From positions 1 to 61,083 of the forward strand of contig JAURZI010000140.1 of the NCBI GenBank assembly GCA_030653435.1: DNA of 61,083 bases, in the 5' to 3' direction. Of this stretch, positions 25,909 through 34,453 are shown in pieces. The position numbers and the translations under genes are program-made. This DNA is from Methylovulum sp. Its GTDB lineage: Bacteria; Pseudomonadota; Gammaproteobacteria; Methylococcales; Methylomonadaceae. Each line of letters starts with the position of its first letter. The first letter of the stretch is position 1. The notes under the pieces were generated by a model that was given only the letters and a program-made list of their open reading frames with translations, was not told the origin of the DNA and made no database searches.

Positions 25909-28233
25909 ATGAGCAAACACCTAGTCATCGTAGAATCTCCGGCAAAAGCGAAAACCATAGAAAAATACTTGGGAAAAGATTTTCAGGTTTTGGCTTCTTA
26001 CGGGCATGTTCGCGATCTGGTTCCTAAAGAGGGGGCGGTTGATCCTAGCCATGACTTTGCGATGAAATACGAAGTCATTGAGCGCAACCAAAAACATGTA
26101 TTGGCCATCAGTAAAGCTCTCAAGACCTCAGATACCTTATATCTTGCGACTGACCCCGACCGCGAAGGGGAAGCCATATCCTGGCACTTGTATGAATTGC
26201 TGAAAGCTAAAAAACTGCTTAAAGACAAACCCGTGCACCGGGTGGTTTTTCATGAGATCACTAAAAAAGCAGTCACCGAAGCGATTGCCAACCCCGAACA
26301 ATTGGCGATCAATTTAATCAACGCCCAGCAGGCAAGGCGTGCGCTGGATTATCTGGTAGGGTTTAATTTATCGCCGCTATTATGGAAAAAAATCCGTCGG
26401 GGATTATCGGCAGGACGCGTACAAAGCCCTGCATTACGCATGATAGTTGAACGTGAACTGGAGATTGAAGCCTTTAAGTCCCGTGAATACTGGTCGGTTG
26501 ATGCGGCGTTAACGGCTCAAGGCCAAGCTTTTAAAGCGAAACTGACGCATTATGACGGTATAAAGCTGAGCCAATTCAGTATCGATAACGAAGCGCAGGC
26601 GGAGCAAGCCAAGCAAATATTGTTGGCGGCGGCGGATGGATCCTTGATAGTCGCCAAACTGGAAAAAAAGCAGCAAAAGCGCAATCCTGCGCCACCGTTT
26701 ATCACATCGACATTGCAACAGGAAGCCGCACGCAAGCTGGGTTTTACGACTAAGCGTACCATGATGGTCGCACAACAGCTTTATGAAGGTATCGATATAG
26801 GCGGCGAAACAGAAGGCCTGATTAGCTATATGCGTACCGACTCAGTTAACCTGTCGGTGGATGCTGTCGAAGAAATACGTGCATTGATAGCAGAAAATTA
26901 TGGTGCTGAGAATGTGCCTAAAGAACCGCGATTGTTTAAAACCAAATCAAAAAACGCCCAAGAAGCGCATGAGGCGATACGTCCAACTTCGGCACGGCGT
27001 TTGCCCGGACAGATAAAAGACTTCCTGAGCGCCGAACAATACAAGCTTTATGAGCTGATCTGGAAGCGCACTATCGCCTGCCAGATGACCCATGCGACAT
27101 TGGATAGGATGGCGGTGGACTTAAGCTGCGCTGACGGCAAGCATGTGTTCAGGGCCAGTGGGTCCACGATAGCCAAGCCAGGATTTATGGCCGTCTATCT
27201 GGAAGGCAAGGATGACAGCAACGAGGGCGATGACAAGGAAAGCTTTTTGCCCGCCATGGAAGAAGGCCGCCCAGTATTGCTCAATGATATTATTACCGGG
27301 CAGCATTTCACCGAGCCGCCACCGCGTTATGGCGAGGCGAGCTTGGTCAAATCCCTGGAAGAACATGGCATAGGCCGCCCGTCGACGTATTCAACAATTA
27401 TTTCAACACTGCAAAATCGTGAATATGTCACCCTGGAAAGTAAACGCTTCTACCCTACCGATGTAGGGCGCATCGTCAACAAGTTCCTGACCGAGCATTT
27501 CACCAAATACGTCGATTACGATTTTACCGCTAATCTTGAAGATGAGTTGGATGCGGTGTCTCGCGGTGAAAAAGACTGGATACCATTGATGCACGATTTT
27601 TGGAATCCGTTCACGACCCTGATCCATGAAAAAGAAGAAAGTGTGCAACGCAAAGATGTCACGCAGGAAGCCATAGATGAAAAATGTCCTGAATGCGGCA
27701 GCCCGCTGTCAATACGTTTGGGGCGCAATGGCCGGTTTATAGGCTGCACTCACTACCCTGAATGTTCTTACACCAGAAACCTGAACGATGACGCGGACGC
27801 TTCTGACGAATCCGCTGTCGTAGAAGGCCGCGCCTGCCCGCTATGCGAAGCGCCGTTAGTGCTGAAAGCGGGCCGCTACGGCAAATTTATCGGCTGTAGC
27901 GCCTACCCAACATGCCGTCATATCGAGCCTTTAGAAAAGCCCTTGGATACCGGCGTGGACTGTCCGCAATGCAAAACCGGCAGCATACTCAAACGAAAAT
28001 CAAGGAATGGCAAAATTTTTTATTCTTGCTCGGAGTATCCAAAATGTGCTTACGCGCTCTGGAATGCACCGATAAAAGAGAGCTGCCCTAACTGTGATTG
28101 GCCCATTCTGACGGTAAAAACCACCAAGCGGCATGGCGCAGAAAAAGTCTGCCCACAAAAAGACTGCAAATATGCAACGCCTTATGAGGGAGATCCCGCT
28201 GATGCGGACGGCCCCAAAGTAACCGCAGGGTAA
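25909..28233 (+). CDS. topA: DNA topoisomerase I
   Basis: The 774-residue type IA topoisomerase relaxes negative supercoils. The Toprim domain begins KHLVIVESPAKAKTIEKYLG with the metal motif DPDREGEAI. The catalytic Tyr is in LISYMRTDSVN near residue 307. Four C-terminal zinc-ribbon-like modules follow: CPECGSPLSIRLGRNGRFIG, CPLCEAPLVLKAGRYGKFIG, CPQCKTGSILKRKSRNGKIF and CPNCDWPILTVKTTKR, the last with a CPQKDC pair. It is slightly shorter than E. coli TopA (865). Confidence 0.96.
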   Translation: MSKHLVIVESPAKAKTIEKYLGKDFQVLASYGHVRDLVPKEGAVDPSHDFAMKYEVIERNQKHVLAISKALKTSDTLYLATDPDREGEAISWHLYELLKAKKLLKDKPVHRVVFHEITKKAVTEAIANPEQLAINLINAQQARRALDYLVGFNLSPLLWKKIRRGLSAGRVQSPALRMIVERELEIEAFKSREYWSVDAALTAQGQAFKAKLTHYDGIKLSQFSIDNEAQAEQAKQILLAAADGSLIVAKLEKKQQKRNPAPPFITSTLQQEAARKLGFTTKRTMMVAQQLYEGIDIGGETEGLISYMRTDSVNLSVDAVEEIRALIAENYGAENVPKEPRLFKTKSKNAQEAHEAIRPTSARRLPGQIKDFLSAEQYKLYELIWKRTIACQMTHATLDRMAVDLSCADGKHVFRASGSTIAKPGFMAVYLEGKDDSNEGDDKESFLPAMEEGRPVLLNDIITGQHFTEPPPRYGEASLVKSLEEHGIGRPSTYSTIISTLQNREYVTLESKRFYPTDVGRIVNKFLTEHFTKYVDYDFTANLEDELDAVSRGEKDWIPLMHDFWNPFTTLIHEKEESVQRKDVTQEAIDEKCPECGSPLSIRLGRNGRFIGCTHYPECSYTRNLNDDADASDESAVVEGRACPLCEAPLVLKAGRYGKFIGCSAYPTCRHIEPLEKPLDTGVDCPQCKTGSILKRKSRNGKIFYSCSEYPKCAYALWNAPIKESCPNCDWPILTVKTTKRHGAEKVCPQKDCKYATPYEGDPADADGPKVTAG

Positions 28234-28327
28234 TGTCGGCAGAGCATCGCCGCGCAGAAATCCTAATGTAGGGTGCGCCAGACGCGGCTTTTCCAATGTT
28301 TGAACAAGCTCCAATCCTTTATTTGAC

Positions 28328-28352
28328 GTGTACGGTACACCCGCTACGCGGG
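28328..28352. repeat. two adjacent hairpins between topA and mucD
   Basis: GTGTAC/GTACAC (28328-28340) and CCCGC/GCGGG with a three-base loop (28340-28352) lie side by side in the 207-base convergent intergenic region. They may act as a bidirectional terminator or be a short repeat element. There is no long T-run. Confidence 0.35.
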
Positions 28353-28440
28353 CGTCAGGCCCCAAAACCAGCTTTGAGGCCTGAGCGACTATGGCTGGCG
28401 GGCTGCCAACAGGGCACCCCGCGCCATCAGTTGACGGCGG

Positions 28441-29850
28441 TTATTTGTCTATCTTAAGCGCCAGAAAGGCCGGGCTGCCACGGCGTTGTATTAGCACGGC
28501 GACTGATTTGCCGACGGGCAGTTTTTTGACGACCTTGTTAAAATCATCGGCATTATCAATAACTTGGTTTTGTATGCGTAAAATAATATCCCCGCGTTGT
28601 ATACCGGCGTCTTTACCGACACCTGGGCCGATTTCCTGCACTACTACGCCGCCATGCGGCAACTGGATGGACTCTCTTTGCTCGTCGGTCAGGTCAATGA
28701 CTTTAATGCCCAGTTTATTGGCGGGTTTGGCGTCCGTTTTGGCTGAGGCCAGTTTTTCATCTTGCTCAGGTAAAAGCCCTATCTTGAAGGTGACGGTCTT
28801 GTTTTCACCCTGCCGGATGATTTTTAAGATGGCTTGGTCATTGATTGGCGTCATGCCGACCATAGGCGGCAAATCGCCTGATTTGTCGATGGCTTGGCCG
28901 TTGAATTCGGTAATAATATCGCCAATTTGCAATTCCGCTTTTTCTGCCGGACTACCGGGTACGACCTTGGAAACCAGCGCACCCTGCGGCTTTTTCATGC
29001 CGAATGATTCAGCCAACTCCCGGGTCACATCCTGAATTTGTACGCCTAGCCAACCGTGGGCAGCTTTGCCGTGGGCTTTGATCTGGTCGACGACATTCAT
29101 GACCACATCCATGGGTATGGCGAATGATAGCCCCATAAACCCGCCAGTCCGGCTGTAAATCTGGGAATTGATGCCGACAACCTTGCCGTCCATATTGAAT
29201 AATGGTCCGCCTGAATTGCCCGGATTAATGGCGACATCGGTTTGTATGAACGGCACGTAATTACCGCCAGGCAGGCTGCGACCTTTGGCGCTGACGATAC
29301 CTGCGGTCACCGATTGCTCGAAGCCGAATGGTGAGCCGATGGCCAGCACCCATTCGCCAACTTGTAATTGCTGGGGAGAGCCAATGCTGACAATAGGTAA
29401 ATGGGTTGCTTCAACTTTTAACAAGGCGATATCGGTGCGCGCATCAGAGCCAATCAGCTTGGCAACCAATTCCCTGCGATCAGTCAGTTTGACAACGATT
29501 TCATCAGCATCTTTCACCACATGATGATTGGTCAAGACATAACCGTCTTCCGAAATAATAAAACCCGAACCTAATGACTGGGTATCTTCCGGGCCAAACT
29601 CATCGTCGCCGCCGTCGGGATTATTGTAAAAATGTTTGAAGAGCTCTTCCATTTCCGGCGGTATACCTTCGGGCAGCGGCTGCTCTTTGATGGCTTCATC
29701 GGGACTGGATTTTGCCTTTTGCGTGGTGCTGATATTCACCACTGCGACGCCGTTGGTTTTTACCATGTCAGTAAAGTCCGGCAATTGTGCGAGCACATTG
29801 CGGCTAAACAAGATCACCAGAAAAATACACCAAGCCAGTTTTTTGAGCAT
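28441..29850 (-). CDS. mucD: Do-family periplasmic serine protease (DegP/MucD-like)
   Basis: The 469-residue protein has a signal peptide (LAWCIFLVILFSRNVLA) and a trypsin-like domain with the triad His in YVLTNHHVVKDAD, Asp in SDARTDIALLKVE and Ser in DVAINPGNSGGPLFN. Two PDZ domains follow (GWLGVQIQDVTRELAE onward; then LGIKVIDLTDEQRES onward). It degrades or chaperones misfolded envelope proteins. It is the last gene of the sigma-E operon, after rseB, the position of mucD in Pseudomonas, so sigma-E control is expected. Confidence 0.93.
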   Translation of the reverse strand: MLKKLAWCIFLVILFSRNVLAQLPDFTDMVKTNGVAVVNISTTQKAKSSPDEAIKEQPLPEGIPPEMEELFKHFYNNPDGGDDEFGPEDTQSLGSGFIISEDGYVLTNHHVVKDADEIVVKLTDRRELVAKLIGSDARTDIALLKVEATHLPIVSIGSPQQLQVGEWVLAIGSPFGFEQSVTAGIVSAKGRSLPGGNYVPFIQTDVAINPGNSGGPLFNMDGKVVGINSQIYSRTGGFMGLSFAIPMDVVMNVVDQIKAHGKAAHGWLGVQIQDVTRELAESFGMKKPQGALVSKVVPGSPAEKAELQIGDIITEFNGQAIDKSGDLPPMVGMTPINDQAILKIIRQGENKTVTFKIGLLPEQDEKLASAKTDAKPANKLGIKVIDLTDEQRESIQLPHGGVVVQEIGPGVGKDAGIQRGDIILRIQNQVIDNADDFNKVVKKLPVGKSVAVLIQRRGSPAFLALKIDK

Positions 29851-29910
29851 AAAATCTCCTAAACAATTAATAAAACGATGTAGTTACAGACGGTTAACGC
29901 GCAGTTCGCC

Positions 29911-30951
29911 TTAGTCGCCGCCATGTCGCAGCGTGATCCCTTCAGCGATTAATTTGACGGTTTCGGCCGGCACTTCGCCCATGACCGTGAGTTCAAAATC
30001 ACCTAACGTCCGGCTAAAAAAATTCACAGCACCGACGGATTGAACGTTTTTTGAAAGGGAAGGTTCCGATTGGCCCGCATTATTCTTGTGTTCCATGTAA
30101 ATGGAGACCGATGCCAGCCCATCGCTCAACAGCAGATGATCGACAGGCTCCCCGGAATTATGCATGGGTCTGCGGGTAAAAAATATTTCCTTGAACCCTT
30201 GCGGAAGCCTAGCTGCGATAAACCCGGCCTGATCGGGCGATTGGGCCTGGAGCTTGTAAATATCCTGTGCCGGATTGCCCGGATCAGGTTTTTTGACATC
30301 CACAAAAGGCTGGATGCCGGTGACTTCTAGGTCGGTGAAGACCAATTGTTCTAGCGCTTCATCTAAAACGACCCCATCTGCAAGAGCATAAACAACAACT
30401 TTAAGCGGCAAAAACTGCCGCTGGTCCAGCCATATCTTTCTTGCGTAGCGGAGCTGGTCTTTAGGCATGATGGCGATGACGTAAGCCGGCAACATGGCAA
30501 TCTCTTCTTCACCGATCACGGCTATGCTGTATACGGCATCCAGTTCGTCGAGATTGTTAGGCAGATCAACCAGGAATGACCTTTCAAAAGGCCGGTGGTC
30601 CACAACCAGTTGTTGCGTGGCTTTGTATAAACAGCTGACTTTGCCGGCATCCCTGATAACTTCACGCAGGGGCGAGTTTAATGACAACAGGCGTTCTTGT
30701 TCTACGCCGTCATGGGCCGCATGGAAATACTTCATCGGTTCCAGCTTGCCATTGCGGAGGAATGCGACGGTACCCTGATAATTCAAGCTTTGCATGGCCT
30801 GGGTCATTTTTAGCAAAGCTTGTTTCCCAGACAAGGCGTCAATGGCTAGCGGGGCGTTTAATTCAGAATTTTTTCCTAAGGCCGTGCCTGTTGATAATAC
30901 GCCGGTTGACAACACCGCCAAGGCAAGAAAAAAGCACTTAATCACAATCAT
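29911..30951 (-). CDS. rseB: sigma-E regulatory protein RseB/MucB
   Basis: The 346-residue periplasmic protein has an N-terminal signal peptide (FFLALAVLSTGVLSTGTALG) and the two-domain MucB/RseB fold: LNYQGTVAFLRNGKLEPMKY in the large lipoprotein-like domain and PQGFKEIFFTRRPM with LSDGLASVSIYMEHK in the smaller one. RseB binds RseA, protects it from cleavage and senses mislocalised lipopolysaccharide or lipoproteins. Its start overlaps the rseA stop by 4 bases. Confidence 0.9.
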   Translation of the reverse strand: MIVIKCFFLALAVLSTGVLSTGTALGKNSELNAPLAIDALSGKQALLKMTQAMQSLNYQGTVAFLRNGKLEPMKYFHAAHDGVEQERLLSLNSPLREVIRDAGKVSCLYKATQQLVVDHRPFERSFLVDLPNNLDELDAVYSIAVIGEEEIAMLPAYVIAIMPKDQLRYARKIWLDQRQFLPLKVVVYALADGVVLDEALEQLVFTDLEVTGIQPFVDVKKPDPGNPAQDIYKLQAQSPDQAGFIAARLPQGFKEIFFTRRPMHNSGEPVDHLLLSDGLASVSIYMEHKNNAGQSEPSLSKNVQSVGAVNFFSRTLGDFELTVMGEVPAETVKLIAEGITLRHGGD

Positions 30952-31505
30952 TTCTGGCGATAAGCCGTTACGCTGGTCAGTGGCGCAAAGTCGGCGCCGC
31001 CATTCGTATAAACACTATTGTTATGGGCCTGGAGATAGTCGTTGATGCGTTTATTGAGCGGATATTGTTCCTGGAGTTGTGCAGGCTGGCGCGTATAGGC
31101 GGCTACTTTTGCTGGCTGCACTGATGGCTGTTGGGCTACTTGCAGCCCTGATGGTTGTTGGGTGTGTCCAGCCTGATTATTGACGCCACGCATCGCGAGC
31201 ACGGCAATAACGGCGACTGATGCGGCCAAGGCAAGCAATTTATGTCGGGAAACAGTGGCCGGGCGGCGTCCCGGTAATAAATAAAAAGGTTCCTGTTGAA
31301 TTTGCTCAGCTATTTTTGCTGCAAAGTCGGGGCTGACAGCTAAGAATTCATTGGTTTTCAGGGCGTGGCTTATGGCTTCATAACGGTTCAAGGTATTCGC
31401 CGCATCAGCATCCCATTGCATTTTTTGCAATAAATCCAACGCGTCGCCAGCATCCAGATCATCATCAAGAAACTGAGAAATTTTTTGATTTAACGCTTTA
31501 TTCAT
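30948..31505 (-). CDS. rseA: anti-sigma-E factor RseA/MucA
   Basis: The 185-residue protein has a cytoplasmic N-terminal anti-sigma domain (NQKISQFLDDDLDAGDALDL then LNRYEAISHALK), a single TM near residues 89-105 (LLALAASVAVIAVLAM) and a Gln-rich periplasmic tail. Its position between rpoE and rseB fixes the identity. It would hold RpoE at the membrane until regulated proteolysis. The tail QPSGLQVAQQPSVQPAK is low-complexity and lineage specific. Overlaps both neighbours by 4 bases. Confidence 0.88.
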   Translation of the reverse strand: MNKALNQKISQFLDDDLDAGDALDLLQKMQWDADAANTLNRYEAISHALKTNEFLAVSPDFAAKIAEQIQQEPFYLLPGRRPATVSRHKLLALAASVAVIAVLAMRGVNNQAGHTQQPSGLQVAQQPSVQPAKVAAYTRQPAQLQEQYPLNKRINDYLQAHNNSVYTNGGADFAPLTSVTAYRQK

Positions 31506-32107
31506 CGAAAATCACCGTGTTCGAGCAAGGGGTTTAATTTATTATCAATGGCTTCACGCGCCCTAAAAATGCGCGAGCGCACCGTTCCAACCGGACAATC
31601 CATCGCGGTGGCAATTTCTTCGTAACTCAAGCCTTCAAATTCGCGCAACATAATGGCCGTACGCATTTCTTCAGGTAACAAATCTATTGCTGATTTAATT
31701 GTTTCAATGATGTCTTGATTGAGTAACAGCCTTTCGGGGGTTTCCATGCCGTGCAGCTGCGGGGCATTTTCATAGACTTCTGCATCCTGTATATCCACTT
31801 CGTAATTGGAACTCCTTCTTGAGCGGGACACCAGATAGTTTTTTGCTGTATTGATGGCGATGCGATATAGCCATGTGTAAAAAGCAGAGTCGCCCCTAAA
31901 ACTACCCAGCGCCCGGTATGCTTTAATGAAGGCCTCTTGGGCGACATCTTGCGCTTCGCTGGGGTCTTTCAGGTAACGGTTGACCAACTGGATAATCTTG
32001 TGTTGGTATTTAATTACTAAGAGATCGTAGGCCTTCTTATCGCCCTGTTGCACTCGCAACACCAGCTCTTCATCGAGTTGTTCGCTAGTCCTGGTTTGAC
32101 TGTTCAC
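31502..32107 (-). CDS. rpoE: RNA polymerase sigma-E factor (RpoE/AlgU)
   Basis: The 201-residue ECF sigma factor has region 2 (YDLLVIKYQHKIIQLVNRYL, DVAQEAFIKAYRALGSFRGD, FYTWLYRIAINTAKNYLV) and region 4 (LPEEMRTAIMLREFEGLSYE, with the helix-turn-helix EIATAMDCPVGTVRSRIFRA). This is the AlgU/RpoE type. The start is a GTG at 32107 with AAAGAG upstream. It heads rpoE-rseA-rseB-mucD and directs envelope stress genes. A sigma-E-like promoter lies just upstream, suggesting autoregulation. Confidence 0.95.
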   Translation of the reverse strand: MNSQTRTSEQLDEELVLRVQQGDKKAYDLLVIKYQHKIIQLVNRYLKDPSEAQDVAQEAFIKAYRALGSFRGDSAFYTWLYRIAINTAKNYLVSRSRRSSNYEVDIQDAEVYENAPQLHGMETPERLLLNQDIIETIKSAIDLLPEEMRTAIMLREFEGLSYEEIATAMDCPVGTVRSRIFRAREAIDNKLNPLLEHGDFR

Positions 32108-32128
32108 TACGGCTCTTTAATTGTGGGG

Positions 32129-32155
32129 ATAGACAGGATTAAACTGGGAAAGTTC
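32129..32155 (-). promoter_or_regulatory. probable sigma-E-dependent promoter of rpoE
   Basis: On the minus strand the -35 element GAACTT (32155-32150) and the -10 element TCTAT (32133-32129) are separated by 16 bases, close to the known sigma-E consensus GGAACTT-N16-TCTGA. Transcription would start a few bases downstream, leaving a short leader of about 15 bases before the GTG start of rpoE. Confidence 0.6.
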
Positions 32156-32176
32156 TCAGTGACAAAATTGTGTTAT

Positions 32177-32190
32177 CGCTTTAAAAAGCG
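32177..32190. promoter_or_regulatory. palindrome between rpoE and nadB, possible operator
   Basis: The 14-base sequence CGCTTTAAAAAGCG is a near-perfect palindrome (six-base arms around AA). It lies between the divergent rpoE and nadB genes, about 67 bases from the nadB ATG. It may be a regulator site for either gene. Confidence 0.3.
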
Positions 32191-32256
32191 TTATTATCGC
32201 TAATCTATGATAACTAAGCCACAGCTGTGTGCGCTAAATAAAACCTTTTACCTTCT

Positions 32257-33873
32257 ATGCCGGCCCATTCAAAAAATTATGCAGACAATTACGACGTCCT
32301 TATTATCGGCAGTGGCGGTGCCGGCCTAAGTTTAGCACTCAAATTAGCAGACCATTCGACACAGGTTGCTGTGTTGTCGAAATTCGCATTGACCGCCGGG
32401 AGCACTTATTATGCACAAGGCGGGATTTCTGCCGTGTTCGATGCCGATGATTCTATCGAATCGCATATTGAAGACACGCTGGATGCCGGTGCCGGTTTGT
32501 GTAACCCTGACATTGTCAGGCTCACGGTAACGCAAGGCAAAAATTCTATAGAATGGCTGCGTCGGCAAGGTGTCGCCTTTACCGAGGAGCAAACGGCAAC
32601 AGGGGAGAAAATATTGCATCTTAACCGGGAAGGCGGGCATTCGCATCGGCGTATTGTGCACACCGCCGATGCCACCGGCAAAGCCGTCTCGCTGTCTCTG
32701 ATAGAGCGGGCCCAGGAACACGATAATATTCATTTGTTTGAGCACCACAATGTAGTGGAATTAATCACCGGGCCAACCGACGATACCGCGTACAAAAAAA
32801 TTGTGGGTGCTTATGTGCTGGATTCCACACGGCAAAAAGTAAAAACATTTACCGCAAAAGTTGTCGTGCTGGCAACCGGAGGCGCCAGCAAGGTCTATCT
32901 TTACAGCACCAATCCGCAAAGCGCAACAGGCGACGGCATTGCCTTGGCGTGGCGGGCGGGCTGCCGTGTCAGCAATATGGAATTCATGCAATTTCATCCG
33001 ACCTGTTTATACCACCCCAAGGCACAGTCGTTTTTAATCAGTGAAGCGGTAAGAGGTGAAGGCGGTAAATTGATCTTGCCGGACGGCTCGCCGTTTATGC
33101 AGGATTTTGATCCGCGCGCCGAATTGGCCCCGCGCGATATAGTCGCGAGGGCCATAGACCATGAAATTAAAAAACGCGGTATCGACTGTGTTTACCTGGA
33201 CATCAGCCATAAACCGGAAGCCTTTATCCTAAAACACTTCCCTACGATACATAAAAAATGTCTTAAATTTGGCATTGATATCACCAAACAACCTATCCCC
33301 GTCGTGCCGTCTGCACATTACACCTGTGGCGGCGTGTTGACTGACAGCTATGCACGCACCGACATAGCAAACCTTTATGCGATAGGCGAAGTCGCCAGCA
33401 CCGGCTTGCACGGCGCCAACCGCATGGCCAGTAACTCATTGCTGGAATGCCTGGTCTTTGCGGAACGGGCCAGTATTGATATTTTGCAAAAGCTCCCTAG
33501 CCTTAAGGCTCCGCCCAAGGTTCCTGAATGGGATGACTCGCAAGTCAGCGACTCCGACGAAGAAGTCGTGGTATCGCATAACTGGGACGAATTGCGCCAC
33601 TTCATGTGGGACTATGTCGGCATAGTCAGGACTGACAAGCGCCTGCACCGCGCGATGAGCCGCGTGGAATTGCTGAAAAGCGAAATCACCGAGTATTACA
33701 GTTATTTCCGCGTGACCAGCGATTTGCTGGAATTGCGTAACCTGGTTATTGTCGCGGAATTAATTATACGCTGCGCCCAACAGCGCAAAGAAAGCCGGGG
33801 CCTGCATTACACGCTGGATTACCCGGAAACCGATCACAGCAAACCGCCGCAAAACACGGTGTTGGTGCCATGA
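32257..33873 (+). CDS. nadB: L-aspartate oxidase
   Basis: The 538-residue flavoenzyme oxidises L-aspartate to iminoaspartate, the first step of de novo NAD synthesis. The FAD-binding motif is [20 protein letters not shown] near residue 13. Further signatures are [45 protein letters not shown] and SAHYTCGG. The C-terminal helical domain carries the [18 protein letters not shown] segment. nadA and nadC are not in the window. It diverges from rpoE. Confidence 0.95.
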   Translation: MPAHSKNYADNYDVLIIGSGGAGLSLALKLADHSTQVAVLSKFALTAGSTYYAQGGISAVFDADDSIESHIEDTLDAGAGLCNPDIVRLTVTQGKNSIEWLRRQGVAFTEEQTATGEKILHLNREGGHSHRRIVHTADATGKAVSLSLIERAQEHDNIHLFEHHNVVELITGPTDDTAYKKIVGAYVLDSTRQKVKTFTAKVVVLATGGASKVYLYSTNPQSATGDGIALAWRAGCRVSNMEFMQFHPTCLYHPKAQSFLISEAVRGEGGKLILPDGSPFMQDFDPRAELAPRDIVARAIDHEIKKRGIDCVYLDISHKPEAFILKHFPTIHKKCLKFGIDITKQPIPVVPSAHYTCGGVLTDSYARTDIANLYAIGEVASTGLHGANRMASNSLLECLVFAERASIDILQKLPSLKAPPKVPEWDDSQVSDSDEEVVVSHNWDELRHFMWDYVGIVRTDKRLHRAMSRVELLKSEITEYYSYFRVTSDLLELRNLVIVAELIIRCAQQRKESRGLHYTLDYPETDHSKPPQNTVLVP

Positions 33874-33903
33874 TGCTAAACCGGCGATAGGTTTATTGCT
33901 TGC

Positions 33904-34353
33904 TCATAGAGAGAAGAATATAAGCACATAGACGATGCCTAATGACATGGCAACGAGCTTGATTTTATTGATTAAGGTCTGACTTTGCCAGTACAGGCAA
34001 GTGCGGGTTTTATGCCATAGCCAAGTGGCAAGTATGTGTTCTTGTAATCGGCGGTAGATTTTTGGTGCGATTCGGCACAAGCGGTAACCTATTAGAAAAC
34101 CAATAGAGACGAGGATGTAAAAAACGATAATCTGGGTGTCGTGCAAATCGGTTTCGAAAATATGCTCGACCACATGATCGAGCATGGACTCTACCCATTC
34201 GAATGAAACATCGAGAAATTCAACAAATAATTCCCATAGGATATGAAGCAGTTCCAATACTAAGCCAAATACTTCGCCGGGCATAGTAATCAGGATAACC
34301 ATGCCGATAGCCGTCAGTCCCTTGACAATTCTTCGATAAATCAGTGAATTCAT
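33904..34353 (-). CDS. hypothetical membrane protein
   Basis: I do not recognise this 149-residue protein. It has three hydrophobic segments: near residues 10-36 (LTAIGMVILITMPGEVFGLV), 76-94 (IIVFYILVSIGFLIGYRLC) and the C-terminal end (LVAMSLGIVYVLIFFSL). Between the first two is an acidic amphipathic stretch (LFVEFLDVSFEWVESMLDHV). It sits alone between nadB and purL. The hydrophobic pattern and ordinary codon use make it a likely real gene. Confidence 0.6.
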   Translation of the reverse strand: MNSLIYRRIVKGLTAIGMVILITMPGEVFGLVLELLHILWELFVEFLDVSFEWVESMLDHVVEHIFETDLHDTQIIVFYILVSIGFLIGYRLCRIAPKIYRRLQEHILATWLWHKTRTCLYWQSQTLINKIKLVAMSLGIVYVLIFFSL

Positions 34354-34453
34354 TCGTAGTCCGATGGTAAGAAGTATTCAGCTCACGGTACGCTGTCCGA
34401 GTATAGCCGATATGCCGGACAGTGTATATTTCATCACATTTATGTCCGGCGCC

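Noticed and set aside
28391-29035. 214-codon plus-strand frame opposite mucD
   Set aside because: It is antisense to the conserved protease and has no features of its own.
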